From UBA1672 sp051967755 (GTDB lineage: Bacteria > Pseudomonadota > Alphaproteobacteria > Micavibrionales > Micavibrionaceae), in the NCBI GenBank assembly GCA_051967755.1, contig JBQDYD010000004.1:186001-250000 (forward strand): DNA of 64,000 bases, in the 5' to 3' direction. This document shows positions 21,902 through 31,306 of the stretch, piece by piece (position 1 is the stretch's first letter; each line of letters begins with the position of its first letter). The position numbers and the translations under genes were made by a program. The notes under the pieces are model-generated. The model saw only the letters and a list, made by a program, of their open reading frames with translations, made no database searches and was not told the origin of the DNA.

Positions 21902-23851
21902 TTAAGCAGATTTTTGCTCATCATCGTCTTCTTCTGCCTCGATCTCAAGGTCAGTAAAGTCGGCGTCGATGGCGTCATCGTCGTCATTTGTGTTTGACGC
22001 ATCTGCCGCAGGGGCTTCATTATCAGCATCCTGTGCGGCTTCTTCCTGCGCTTTGCGATATGCAATTTCACCAAGCTTCATGCTTGCCTGAGATAACGCC
22101 TCAGTCTTTGCTTTAATCGCTTCCGCATCTTCGCCGTCAATCACATCTTTCAGATCGGAAAGGGCGCTTTCAACGGTTGCTTTTTCATCTGCAGGAATGT
22201 CATCGGCCAATTCTTCAAGCGAAGATTCAACAGAATGAATGATTGATTCCGCCTGGTTTTTCGCCTCGACAGTGTCGCGACGTTGCTTGTCGCTTTCTGC
22301 GTTTGCTTCGGCATCTTTAACCATTTGATCAATATCATCATCTGACAAACCACCAGAGGCCTGAATGCGGATTTGCTGCTCTTTATTTGTCGCTTTATCC
22401 TTGGCAGAAACATTCACGATACCGTTGGCATCAATATCAAATGTTACCTCAACTTGCGGGATACCGCGCGGGGCAGGTGGAATACCAACAAGGTCAAATT
22501 GACCGAGCAATTTGTTATCCGCCGCCATCTCGCGCTCCCCTTGGAATACACGAATTGTCACAGCATTTTGATTATCTTCTGCGGTTGAGAAGACCTGAGA
22601 CTTCTTAGTCGGGATTGTTGTGTTACGTTCGATCAAACGTGTGAAAACACCGCCCAATGTTTCGATACCCAAAGATAGCGGTGTAACATCAAGAAGAAGA
22701 ACGTCTTTAACATCGCCTTGTAAAACACCACCCTGGATCGCGGCACCATCGGCAACAACTTCGTCAGGGTTCACACCTTTGTGCGGTTCCTTACCGAAGA
22801 AGTCTTTTACGGTTTCAACGATTTTCGGCATACGTGTCATACCACCAACCAAAATCACATCATCGATTTCAGATGCCTTAAGACCGGCATCTTTCAACGC
22901 CGCCTTTACAGGCTCAGTCGTGCGTTTAACAAGGTCGGCGACAATGCTTTCCAGCTTCGCACGGCTCAGAGAGATCTGAAGGTGCTGCGGGCCGGATGCA
23001 TCGGCTGTAATAAACGGAAGGTTTACTTCTGTTTGTGATGTGCTCGAAAGTTCGATCTTCGCTTTTTCAGCTGCTTCTTTCAGGCGCTGTAGCGCGACGC
23101 TGTCTTTACGAAGGTCGATGCCTTTTTCTTTGTTAAATTCATCGGCCAGATAATCGATGATGCGTGCGTCAAAGTCTTCACCACCAAGGAATGTATCACC
23201 ATTTGTGGCTTTTACTTCGAAGACACCGTCACCAACCTCAAGGATCGATACGTCAAATGTACCACCACCAAGGTCGTAAACTACGATTGTGCCGGATGAT
23301 TTCTTATCAAGGCCATAGGCAAGGGCGGCGGCAGTAGGTTCGTTGATAATACGTTCAACGTCCAAACCTGCGATTTTACCCGCGTCTTTTGTGGCCTGAC
23401 GTTGCGAATCGTTAAAGTAGGCAGGAACTGTGATAACGGCCTTTGTGACAGGCTCACCAAGGTAGCTCTCTGCTGTTTCCTTCATTTTTTGAAGAAGCAT
23501 CGCAGAAATCTGGGACGGAGCATATTTTTCGCCGTCTACTTCTACCCATGCATCGCCATTATCGCCTTTTACAATATTGAAAGGCGCAGTTTCGATCATT
23601 TCCTGAACCTGTCTGTCATCAAACGGACGGCCAATCAAACGCTTAATCGCGTAGAGTGTGTTTTCAGGGTTTGTAACGGCTTGTCTTTTTGCCGGCTGTC
23701 CGACCAGACGCTCACCGTCTTTTGTGAAAGCAATCATAGAAGGCGTTGTGCGCGCGCCCTCAGAGTTTTCAATTACTCTGGGCTCTTTACCGTCCATTAC
23801 TGCTATACAGGAGTTTGTTGTACCAAGGTCAATACCAATGATTTTGCTCAT
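21902..23851 (-). CDS. dnaK: chaperone DnaK (Hsp70)
   Basis: 649 residues. N-terminal IGIDLGTTNSCIAVMDG, phosphate loops (DLGGGTFDVS) and LVGGMTRMP mark the ATPase domain. An interdomain linker (VLLLDVTPLSLG) leads to the substrate domain, and the tail is acidic with final DEQKSA. Full length. A minus-strand TATAAT at 23953-23958 lies about 100 bases upstream. No CIRCE-type inverted repeat (TTAGCACTC-N9-GAGTGCTAA) is visible upstream of dnaK or grpE, so control is probably through a heat-shock sigma factor. Confidence 0.98.
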   Translation of the reverse strand: MSKIIGIDLGTTNSCIAVMDGKEPRVIENSEGARTTPSMIAFTKDGERLVGQPAKRQAVTNPENTLYAIKRLIGRPFDDRQVQEMIETAPFNIVKGDNGDAWVEVDGEKYAPSQISAMLLQKMKETAESYLGEPVTKAVITVPAYFNDSQRQATKDAGKIAGLDVERIINEPTAAALAYGLDKKSSGTIVVYDLGGGTFDVSILEVGDGVFEVKATNGDTFLGGEDFDARIIDYLADEFNKEKGIDLRKDSVALQRLKEAAEKAKIELSSTSQTEVNLPFITADASGPQHLQISLSRAKLESIVADLVKRTTEPVKAALKDAGLKASEIDDVILVGGMTRMPKIVETVKDFFGKEPHKGVNPDEVVADGAAIQGGVLQGDVKDVLLLDVTPLSLGIETLGGVFTRLIERNTTIPTKKSQVFSTAEDNQNAVTIRVFQGEREMAADNKLLGQFDLVGIPPAPRGIPQVEVTFDIDANGIVNVSAKDKATNKEQQIRIQASGGLSDDDIDQMVKDAEANAESDKQRRDTVEAKNQAESIIHSVESSLEELADDIPADEKATVESALSDLKDVIDGEDAEAIKAKTEALSQASMKLGEIAYRKAQEEAAQDADNEAPAADASNTNDDDDAIDADFTDLEIEAEEDDDEQKSA

Positions 23852-24027
23852 TTTTTCCTCATTTGTTGCGGCGAATTTATCAACCAGCCTGACTAAGCAG
23901 CGCTGAATAAATCCCCAAAGGTTTATATGGGCTAGGACTATAACAAGTGATCATTATAAAATCCAGCACCAGTGCACGCATTTTAACAAAAAAATGTGAC
24001 GATTTTGTGAAACAAAGCGACGGTGTT

Positions 24028-24735
24028 TTATACTTCGGTATCTACCGAGTGCCCGGATGATTCCGGTGGAGGCTGTTGCCCCTCTGCATTCTTGGCTATG
24101 CCAACACGGGCAGGGCGCAGAATACGTTCGTGTATCTTATATCCTGGTTCCATCACCTGGATGATGGTTCCGGCTGCTTTGTCGGGCATCGGGGCTTCGA
24201 ACATAACTTCATGAAAGTTAGGGTCAAAGGCCTCATCGATTGGGTCGAGCTTAACTATACCGTTTTTACTAAAGGATTTAAGCAATTCACGCTCTGTGGC
24301 TTCGATTCCATCTGTCAGGTTTTTGATTTGCGGAAATTCTGAAACGATTTCTTCAGGGACGGCATCAAGCGCTCTTCTTAAATTGTCTGCAACGCTTAGC
24401 AAGTCACGCGCAAAGCTTGAAACGGCAAATTTCGAGGCGTCTTCACGTTCCTTTGCGGCGCGTCTGCGCGTATTTTCCGCGTCTGCCAGCGCTCTGACCA
24501 TTTGTTCTTTTGCACGGTCAAGCTGCTCTTCTAAAAGTTGGATGCGAATCTGTTCTTCGGACGGTTCTGCGTGTTTTTGCGCTGCGCCCGGATCAATTTC
24601 ATCAGAGAACGGAGGGTATTCAAGATCCAAACCATCCCCTGAATTATCAATCGGTGCTTCAGCGGCCGAATTGGTTTCGGTATCCGCCTCATGGATTTGT
24701 GGTTGTTCTTCAGCGCTATTATTTTCGTTGGACAT
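24028..24735 (-). CDS. grpE: nucleotide-exchange factor GrpE
   Basis: 235 residues. An acidic disordered N-terminus (about 70 residues) precedes a long coiled coil (EEQIRIQLLEEQLDRAKEQMVRALADAENTRRRAAKE). The beta domain holds LDPIDEAFDPNFHEVMFEAP and GYKIHERILRPARVGIAKN. Releases ADP from DnaK. It is upstream of dnaK with a 176-base gap and presumably its own or a shared heat-shock promoter. Confidence 0.95.
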   Translation of the reverse strand: MSNENNSAEEQPQIHEADTETNSAAEAPIDNSGDGLDLEYPPFSDEIDPGAAQKHAEPSEEQIRIQLLEEQLDRAKEQMVRALADAENTRRRAAKEREDASKFAVSSFARDLLSVADNLRRALDAVPEEIVSEFPQIKNLTDGIEATERELLKSFSKNGIVKLDPIDEAFDPNFHEVMFEAPMPDKAAGTIIQVMEPGYKIHERILRPARVGIAKNAEGQQPPPESSGHSVDTEV

Positions 24736-24832
24736 TGTCCCTCACTTGCAGTTTGAACATACAGATCAGAGTTACATAACACCAGAGCGCGCTATCGTAA
24801 ATGCCTTTATAATACCAATTGTGATTTTTAAA

Positions 24833-25771
24833 TTAGTATTCTTGCGTCTTAAGGACCAATGGCAATTTCGCAATAACATCCATAGAGAAGGGCTCTTGCT
24901 TAGTGCCGCCTGGGCCGTAATAGGTTTTCATGGCGGTGATTGTTCCTGCATTAAGAGAGTTATTCTCTTCGCTCAGTTTACTTGCAAAGACGCCTTTCGG
25001 ATCATCAAAGAACATATAATTGTGCGCATTAGCCGGCAATTGATAGCCATCAAGCACATCTTCAAGTGGCACAAGGCCACGTTCCATTGCAAAGTCTTTC
25101 AGATCTGATTTCACATCGACACCCAATTTTGCCTGAGGAACCATCAAAACCACTGTGTTTTTCGGGAAGAACCAAAGCTTGTACCAGATTTCACCTTCTT
25201 GAGATGGGGTTTTTAAAATGAATCTTTGTTCATTAATGTCGATATCAAAATCCCCGAAATCGGCCGTGTATATGTTTTTGAAACCCATTTTTTTGATTTT
25301 CTTGCGGATCAAAAAGTCACGGTCAAGCTTGAGATCAACATATGAATCATTGTGCTTGGTTTCACAGTCATAGTTTGTGTAACGCGGGTGATCGTCACTG
25401 TCTATTAAGGATGGCTGTGAAATAATAACTTCAAAAATGCCGGATACGATCTTTGTGGCGATACCATCAACGAAATTGTACTTTTCTTGATCTTCTTCTT
25501 TTGTCAGGTCTTCCATATGCGCACAGCCAGCGACTGTGTTGTAATAAAACAAACGTAATGTGAAGTCTTTTTCTGATTTATGCGGTTCATGGAAAAAGGC
25601 GATCCCGTATGTGTCTTCGGGGAAAAGGCTAATTCTGAACTCTTCGTCTATTTTCTCTTCTGTCGATGAATTACCGCCGGCATATTGCGCGTGTGCCGAG
25701 CTGTTCATGAAAAACGAAACTGCAAATAGTGTGAAAAGAAAAGAGAAGAAAAGTTTTTGTACCATAGTCAA
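24833..25771 (-). CDS. secreted protein of unknown function
   Basis: 312 residues with a signal peptide (FFSFLFTLFAVSFFMNSSAHA, cleavage near 28). The mature part has scattered Cys (VAGCAHME, NYDCETKH) and acidic loops, with no recognised domain. ATG at residue 3 is an alternative start. It occupies the place between rph and grpE where many alphaproteobacteria carry hrcA, but shows no helix-turn-helix and is not HrcA. Expected in the periplasm. Confidence 0.7.
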   Translation of the reverse strand: MTMVQKLFFSFLFTLFAVSFFMNSSAHAQYAGGNSSTEEKIDEEFRISLFPEDTYGIAFFHEPHKSEKDFTLRLFYYNTVAGCAHMEDLTKEEDQEKYNFVDGIATKIVSGIFEVIISQPSLIDSDDHPRYTNYDCETKHNDSYVDLKLDRDFLIRKKIKKMGFKNIYTADFGDFDIDINEQRFILKTPSQEGEIWYKLWFFPKNTVVLMVPQAKLGVDVKSDLKDFAMERGLVPLEDVLDGYQLPANAHNYMFFDDPKGVFASKLSEENNSLNAGTITAMKTYYGPGGTKQEPFSMDVIAKLPLVLKTQEY

Positions 25772-25898
25772 TTAACCCAAATAATCCAATTTAACCATAA
25801 CTTTAACGCGGATTCAGCGAATAGGCAAAACTTATCTTGATTTATTATGCATTTACCGTCAAAAAACACTGAACACTAAAACACAATACAGGAAAATT

Positions 25899-26615
25899 AT
25901 GAGACCTTCAGGCCGAAAATTGGATGAACTCCGTCAAATAGAGATGATTACAAACTATACAAAACATGCAGAAGGCTCATGCCTTATTAAGTGCGGCGAT
26001 ACGCATGTGCTTTGTAATGCAAGTGTTGAGGAGAGGGTACCCGGCTGGATGAAAAATAGTGGTAAAGGCTGGGTTACTGCAGAATATGGAATGTTGCCGC
26101 GTTCGACGCATTCACGCATGGATCGCGAAGCAGCAAGAGGAAAGCAATCAGGGCGTACGCAGGAAATTCAGCGTTTAATCGGGCGCGCGCTTAGGGCTGT
26201 TGTGGATATGGAGAAGCTGGGAGAGCGTCAGATCCGCATCGATTGTGATGTTATTCAGGCCGATGGCGGTACGCGTACAGCGTCAATTACAGGTGGATTT
26301 GTCGCCCTTAGTCTTGCGATAGAGCATTTGATGAATATCGGCGCGCTTGAGGAAAGCCCTATCACAGATAATGTGTCGGCAATCTCATGCGGTGTCTATA
26401 AAGGCAACGCAGTCCTCGATTTGGATTATGTAGAAGATTCTGATGCGGAAACTGATGCGAACTTTGTGATTACGGGCAAAGGCGGGATTTGCGAAATTCA
26501 AGGCACAGCCGAGCAAGAACCGTTTACAGAGGAAGAGCTTATGCAAATGCTTGCTTTGGCGAAACAAGGGTGTGCAGCTTTGACGAAGGCGCAAGACGAG
26601 GCGATAAAGGCATAA
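25899..26615 (+). CDS. rph: ribonuclease PH
   Basis: 238 residues. RPSGRKLDELR at the start, then CGDTHVLCNASVEERVPGWMK, and the phosphate-site GRTQEIQRLIGRALRAVVD. Trims the 3' end of tRNA precursors by phosphorolysis, forming a hexamer. First of a tight run rph-rdgB-hemW with gaps of three bases each, certainly one transcript. Confidence 0.97.
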   Translation: MRPSGRKLDELRQIEMITNYTKHAEGSCLIKCGDTHVLCNASVEERVPGWMKNSGKGWVTAEYGMLPRSTHSRMDREAARGKQSGRTQEIQRLIGRALRAVVDMEKLGERQIRIDCDVIQADGGTRTASITGGFVALSLAIEHLMNIGALEESPITDNVSAISCGVYKGNAVLDLDYVEDSDAETDANFVITGKGGICEIQGTAEQEPFTEEELMQMLALAKQGCAALTKAQDEAIKA

Positions 26616-26618
26616 AAA

Positions 26619-27218
26619 ATGCGAAAATTTGAATCAGACGAATTGCTGATTGCAACCCATAATAAAGGCAAAGCGCGTGAGATTGCAGAATTGCTGCAAC
26701 CGTATGTCAGTAAGTTTTGTACTGCAGGTGACTTAAACCTGCCTGAGCCTGAAGAAACAGGCGATACATTTCAGGCTAATGCCATTTTAAAAGCAAAGGC
26801 AGCGGCGCTTGCCAGTGGTAAAGTATGCCTCGCGGATGATAGCGGGCTTGCCGTGAATGCTCTTAACGGGGATCCGGGGATTTTTTCCGCGCGTTGGGGC
26901 GGCCCTGAAAAAGATTTCAATTTGGCGATGCATAAAGTTCATGAGGCGTTGGGGGATAATCCTGACAGATCAGCGTATTTTGTGTGCGTTTTGGCAATGG
27001 CTTGGCCTGACGGGCACACCGAAACATTTGAAGGGCGCGTGAATGGCGCGATTATATGGCCGATGCGCGGCGAAAAGGGGTTTGGTTATGACCCTGTTTT
27101 TCAGGCAGATGGCTATGATGTGACGTTTGCGGAAATGAACCCTGTAGATAAACATGCGATTTCTCATCGTGCCAATGCGTTTGAGCTCTTGGTGCAAAAT
27201 TGCTTGAGCAGGGATTAA
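26619..27218 (+). CDS. rdgB: non-canonical purine NTP pyrophosphatase (RdgB/HAM1)
   Basis: 199 residues. Substrate and metal motifs ATHNKGKAREIAELL, LADDSGLAVNALNGDPG and FSARWGG, with GFGYDPVFQ near 148. Hydrolyses dITP, XTP and dITP-like nucleotides to monophosphates, keeping them out of DNA. Three-base spacing to both neighbours. Confidence 0.96.
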   Translation: MRKFESDELLIATHNKGKAREIAELLQPYVSKFCTAGDLNLPEPEETGDTFQANAILKAKAAALASGKVCLADDSGLAVNALNGDPGIFSARWGGPEKDFNLAMHKVHEALGDNPDRSAYFVCVLAMAWPDGHTETFEGRVNGAIIWPMRGEKGFGYDPVFQADGYDVTFAEMNPVDKHAISHRANAFELLVQNCLSRD

Positions 27219-27221
27219 CTG

Positions 27222-28379
27222 ATGTTTCGTCCCAATCAAATGGGCGTGTATTTTCATTGGCCGTTTTGTGAGGCGCGCTGCCCGTATTGTGATTTTAATG
27301 CGCATGTAAGGGAGGGGCTGAACCAAGAGGAATGGGTTCAGGCCTATCTGCGTGCAATCGAATATTATTCAGACATTTTGCCTGATAAGCAGGTGGTATC
27401 GATCTTTTTCGGTGGGGGGACACCATCTTTGATGGCGCCGCAAACCGTCGAGGCAATTATTGATAAGGTACAAAGCAGTTGGTCTGTTTCTAATGATATT
27501 GAAATCTCCTTAGAGGCCAATCCGACATCGGCGGAAAATGATAAATTTGCAGGCTTTAGGGCCGCGGGGGTAAACAGGGTTTCATTGGGTGTGCAGGCGC
27601 TAAATGATGAGGAGCTGGGGTTCCTTGGTCGTACCCATGATTTGAAAGAGGCAATGGCAGCGATTGATCTTGCACAAACTCATTTCGATCGTTTCAGTTT
27701 TGATTTGATTTATGCGCGCCCTGACCAAACTCTGGCCGCATGGGAGAGAGAGCTGACGCGCGCGATAGAGATGTCCGCAGGGCATTTATCACTTTATCAA
27801 TTAACCATAGAACGTAACACGCCGTTTTATATGCGTCATTCTCGCGGGGAGTTTTCGATTCCCGATGATGTCGCGGGGGCAGATTTTTATGCGTTGACGC
27901 AGGATATCACGCAGGCGGCCGGTATGCTTGCCTATGAGGTGTCAAATCACGCGCTTGCGGGGCATGAATGCCGTCATAATATGGTGTATTGGCGCATGGC
28001 AGATTATATCGGCATTGGTGCAGGCGCTCATGGGCGGTTCTTACGTGGTGGAAATAAATATGCAACGCGCGATCATGCCGCGCCTGAAATCTGGAAAGAG
28101 CGCGTTATAACCGCAGGCCACGGGGCACATGAGCCTGAGCAGCTGAGCAATGAAGACATATTTCATGAATTATTGATGATGGGTTTGCGGCTGGCTGGTG
28201 GTGTTTTTGTTGATGATATTGAGGCGCGCACAGGATTGTCTTTCTTCTCTCAGGTTGATCGTAAGCGCTTTGAAACTGCGATTGAACAGCAATGGATTGT
28301 GCGGGAAGAGGATAATGTTCGTTTGAGCCGCGAGGGGATGCTTCGGTTGAATGCCCTCATTCCTTATATTCTGATTTAA
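27222..28379 (+). CDS. hemW: HemW-type radical SAM haem chaperone
   Basis: 385 residues. The radical SAM cluster motif is CEARCPYC (C-xxx-C-xx-C) at about 17-24, followed by FFGGGTPSLM and LGVQALNDEELGFLGRTHD. The C-terminal HemN_C domain contains ELLMMGLRLAGG. The family member HemW inserts haem into respiratory proteins rather than oxidising coproporphyrinogen. The extra Cys that HemN uses is absent, favouring HemW. Last gene of its operon. Confidence 0.93.
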   Translation: MFRPNQMGVYFHWPFCEARCPYCDFNAHVREGLNQEEWVQAYLRAIEYYSDILPDKQVVSIFFGGGTPSLMAPQTVEAIIDKVQSSWSVSNDIEISLEANPTSAENDKFAGFRAAGVNRVSLGVQALNDEELGFLGRTHDLKEAMAAIDLAQTHFDRFSFDLIYARPDQTLAAWERELTRAIEMSAGHLSLYQLTIERNTPFYMRHSRGEFSIPDDVAGADFYALTQDITQAAGMLAYEVSNHALAGHECRHNMVYWRMADYIGIGAGAHGRFLRGGNKYATRDHAAPEIWKERVITAGHGAHEPEQLSNEDIFHELLMMGLRLAGGVFVDDIEARTGLSFFSQVDRKRFETAIEQQWIVREEDNVRLSREGMLRLNALIPYILI

Positions 28380-28405
28380 AAAAAACAGGGGCCGATAAGC
28401 CCCTG
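28377..28405 (-). terminator. minus-strand terminator between hemW and the 28432 gene
   Basis: CAGGGGC-CGATAA-GCCCCTG is a perfect 7-bp stem. Read on the minus strand it is followed by a run of T (complement of the A run overlapping the hemW stop). It could also act for hemW on the plus strand. Confidence 0.7.
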
Positions 28406-28431
28406 AATTCTGTAATTATGATAACACCAAA

Positions 28432-30021
28432 TTATTGTGGCGGCGGGGCAGGTGAGAACACAGTCTGTGCATCTTTCCCGTTCACTAAAAACTTTCCATC
28501 CGGCGTTGCCTGAATTTCATAGCCATAAGCAGGCTTACCGTTGGGGCCTTGCTCTGCCTTACCAACAGCTTTTAAGCTTTCAAGTGTCTGAGACATTTGT
28601 TCGAAATTTGCTTTGTTCTTGCTGTCGGGGTTTGATGCATTTTTCTTTGCCACTGAAAGCAGAGCGTCTAACCCTTCAAACACGGCTTTGAACTGAGCAG
28701 TGAACCCTGTCAATGCACTTAGGTCTGTCAGGACTTGTCCGTTTAAAGACACGTCATACAGGCTGGTTTTTGCGCCGTTATTGACAACATCTACCTGTGT
28801 TCCTGCCTGCGCAAGAATTGCCGGCAGACGCATGATTACACCCAAACCGGCCATCTGCGCCGATTGTGGATCTGCCGCAATCGCTTTCGCTGTGTTTGTT
28901 GCGATTTTTGTCAACTGACCATAGGGAATCTTAGATGCTTTGATGTTCAGATTTACTGATTGCGGGATAACGTCTTTATATTCAGGATCTTCAGGCGTAA
29001 TTTTCACCGTCTGATAGTTTCCGATTATATCCAATGACCCCGCATCAGACTGTATCTGGTCAAAACCAAAACCAAGTGCTGCAGAACCAACTTGAAGCGT
29101 ATCAAAGGCACGGAACTGATTGTTTGTATCAGATGCAATGTTGACGTCTTTTGCGCTATAGGTGAATGAAAAACCGTCCATATCAAACTCATACAGATCC
29201 AAGATCATATCCATGATTTCGGTGCCTGAAAGCTCTTCTTCCTCTTCCGGGCTCATATCCTGAAGTGATTTGAACGTGTCGACATGCTTCATGATTTTGT
29301 CTTGATACTCTTTCAATGTAGGCATCTGAAAGTTGTTCATGACAAAGTCGGCCTTAAGCTCTCCGACATTAACGGTTTCGCCTTGTTCTTTCGGAACAAT
29401 GCTAAGGTTGTTCATTAAAAGATGACCTGGGCCGGAAAAACGGTTTTCACCGTCTTCGTTTTCTTCCATTTTCATATAGGCTTGGATCCCTCCGATATTA
29501 ATGCCTATATCTTGTCCTCCGGCTTCGAAGGTAATGTCAGATAAGTTAATGTCCGTCTTTGTGAAATATCCGAGCGCACCGCTAAACAGGCCGATTGATT
29601 TCTGCTCTTTGAATAAAATAGAAAAATTCTCTTCCGGCTTTGTACCGATAAGGGTCATTTTTGACGGAAATGTCATGACTGTTTTCCAGTATCCCGGTTT
29701 TTCATCGGGCGCTGCGTTGATTTTAATGACCCCGATGTCAAATGCGGCATCACTGTCCGGCACGCCTTCAATGGCAGGGCCTTTGATAAGAATGCGCGGA
29801 AAAACAGCGGCGTAATATGTTTGTTCAGGTGTAACAGTCAGTTCGCCTTGATATTCCACTCTCACAGAACCCAAAGCTTCGTTTACTGTCTTTTGATAAT
29901 CCAATAAAGCTTGGAAATGTTCTTTGAGTTTGTCTGCGCCTTGCTGGTTGATCGTGTTCGCATTTGCGGAACTTAATGGTATCAAAGCGAGTACAAAAAG
30001 TAGGTATTTCAGGCGGGCCAT
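28432..30021 (-). CDS. large secreted protein, DUF945-like architecture, function unknown
   Basis: 529 residues from ATG 30021, chosen because AAGGAAA lies just upstream; the frame opens nine codons earlier. Signal peptide KYLLFVLALIPLSSANA. The mature protein is built of beta-rich segments (ITFEAGGQDIGINIGGI, GFSFTYSAKDVNIAS, LQVGSAALGF), recalling periplasmic proteins of the YdgA/DUF945 type. I could not verify membership. It ends in a proline-rich FSPAPPPQ. Expected in the periplasm or outer envelope. Confidence 0.6.
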   Translation of the reverse strand: MARLKYLLFVLALIPLSSANANTINQQGADKLKEHFQALLDYQKTVNEALGSVRVEYQGELTVTPEQTYYAAVFPRILIKGPAIEGVPDSDAAFDIGVIKINAAPDEKPGYWKTVMTFPSKMTLIGTKPEENFSILFKEQKSIGLFSGALGYFTKTDINLSDITFEAGGQDIGINIGGIQAYMKMEENEDGENRFSGPGHLLMNNLSIVPKEQGETVNVGELKADFVMNNFQMPTLKEYQDKIMKHVDTFKSLQDMSPEEEEELSGTEIMDMILDLYEFDMDGFSFTYSAKDVNIASDTNNQFRAFDTLQVGSAALGFGFDQIQSDAGSLDIIGNYQTVKITPEDPEYKDVIPQSVNLNIKASKIPYGQLTKIATNTAKAIAADPQSAQMAGLGVIMRLPAILAQAGTQVDVVNNGAKTSLYDVSLNGQVLTDLSALTGFTAQFKAVFEGLDALLSVAKKNASNPDSKNKANFEQMSQTLESLKAVGKAEQGPNGKPAYGYEIQATPDGKFLVNGKDAQTVFSPAPPPQ

Positions 30022-30161
30022 ATATTTTTCCTTTGTCATACAGGTCAAAAAATATCAAATAAATGTCTAATACAGGTGCGAATTTAAACAAAAACTCTTG
30101 ATGAGTCCAAGGATAAACTGCATTAATATGCGTCATACAAACCAAGATACGTAAAGAGCCT

Positions 30162-31295
30162 ATGCTAGAGTCTAAAAATACCCAGTTTTCTTTATCACCC
30201 GAAGGGCAAATCCTGTGGCAGGAAAAAGTGAATAATCCTGTGCCGGGCGTGCCTGTCGCTGTTTTGAAAAAAGGATCCCATCCTTTGAAGCCTGAAATTG
30301 AAGTGATTGATAATGAGATCACGCAAAAACATGATGCGACAGAGTTGTTGAATCATTTGAAGCTTTGGCTGAAAGGGTATCTTGCAGAAACGATAGAGGC
30401 ACTGACTTTATTAGAAGTGCCGATGGGTGTTGCCCCGAAAGAAGATGCCGTATCTAAAATTGCGGCGCGCGTGTATGAACGCTTGGGCATTATTCCGCGC
30501 GAGGAGATTGAAGACCTTATTGCGGAGTTGACCACGGAAACCCGTACAGAGCTTCGTGCCAAACGCATCAGGCTGGGGCCCGTTTTGGTGTTTATGCCTG
30601 ATTTGAATAAACCTGCTGCTGTGCGTGTGCGTGCGTTGTTGCTTTCTATTTATAATGGCTATGGCCTTCCTGCATCCGTTCCTGCCGATGGTATTGTGTC
30701 AGTTAAAATTGATGATCCTGATGCGAACCCCGATTATTATCGTGCGATAGGCTATCCGCTATATGGTGGGCGTGCGGTTCGTATTGATATGTTGGACCGC
30801 GTTATATCATGTGTTTATGATCACGCGGAAAAGGGAAAGTTTCAGGCACGTCATGAAATGGCGGAATGGCTTGGCTGTTCAATTGAGGATTTGTATAAAG
30901 TTCTGGAATCAATGGGGCACGTTAAGGTCTATGATCCTGCGGAGCAAGACACACCTGAAGATGCTGCGACCGCCGAAGGTGAGGCGGGAAAAGCAGACGC
31001 AACTTCTGATACAGCCGAAGCAGATGCGGAGCAGGCTAAGGCAAAGGTTGAAAATGAAAAACCTGAATTGGCAACATTCCGTTTAAAGAAAGGGAAGGCG
31101 TCGCAATCTGCAAAGGGAGAGCGCGGTAAAAAACCGTTCAAATCCAAAAAGGCCAAAGGCGGTGATGCCTCAAAGGGTAAAAAGCATAAGCATAAAGGTG
31201 ATAAAAAGAAAAATCAGCCGCGCGTTATCACGGCAGAGGCGAAAACATCTGATGAAGATTCACCTTTTGCGGTATTGCAGCAGTTAAAAAAGTAA
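30162..31295 (+). CDS. orphan C-terminal module of MgpS/Suv3-type helicase
   Basis: 377 residues. FSLSPEGQILWQ, LNHLKLWLKGYLAETIEALTLL, RLGIIPREEIEDLI and RRLGPVLVFMPDLNKPAA-like sequence match, from memory, the C-terminal half of the alphaproteobacterial MgpS/Suv3-like RNA helicases. RAVRIDMLDRVISCVYDHAEKG and LGCSIEDLYKVLESMGH also fit. The helicase ATPase half (Walker A and DExH) is absent, and the space upstream is filled by another gene, so it is not a simple annotation truncation. After residue 270 comes an Ala/Glu- then Lys-rich disordered tail. It may act as a subunit of a split helicase or as an RNA-binding adaptor. Confidence 0.6.
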   Translation: MLESKNTQFSLSPEGQILWQEKVNNPVPGVPVAVLKKGSHPLKPEIEVIDNEITQKHDATELLNHLKLWLKGYLAETIEALTLLEVPMGVAPKEDAVSKIAARVYERLGIIPREEIEDLIAELTTETRTELRAKRIRLGPVLVFMPDLNKPAAVRVRALLLSIYNGYGLPASVPADGIVSVKIDDPDANPDYYRAIGYPLYGGRAVRIDMLDRVISCVYDHAEKGKFQARHEMAEWLGCSIEDLYKVLESMGHVKVYDPAEQDTPEDAATAEGEAGKADATSDTAEADAEQAKAKVENEKPELATFRLKKGKASQSAKGERGKKPFKSKKAKGGDASKGKKHKHKGDKKKNQPRVITAEAKTSDEDSPFAVLQQLKK

Positions 31296-31306
31296 GTGAG
31301 GTATGA

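Noticed and set aside
23402..23896. 164-codon plus-strand frame antisense to dnaK
   Set aside because: Long antisense frames are common in dnaK because of its codon use; no start signal or homology.
23852..24027. CIRCE or clear sigma-32 promoter upstream of dnaK
   Set aside because: No TTAGCACTC-type repeat; CTTG and CATAT boxes occur but spacing is too short to call with confidence.
24296..25108. 270-codon plus-strand frame across grpE and the next gene
   Set aside because: Spans two minus-strand genes and their gap, with Ser/Ala-rich shadow composition.
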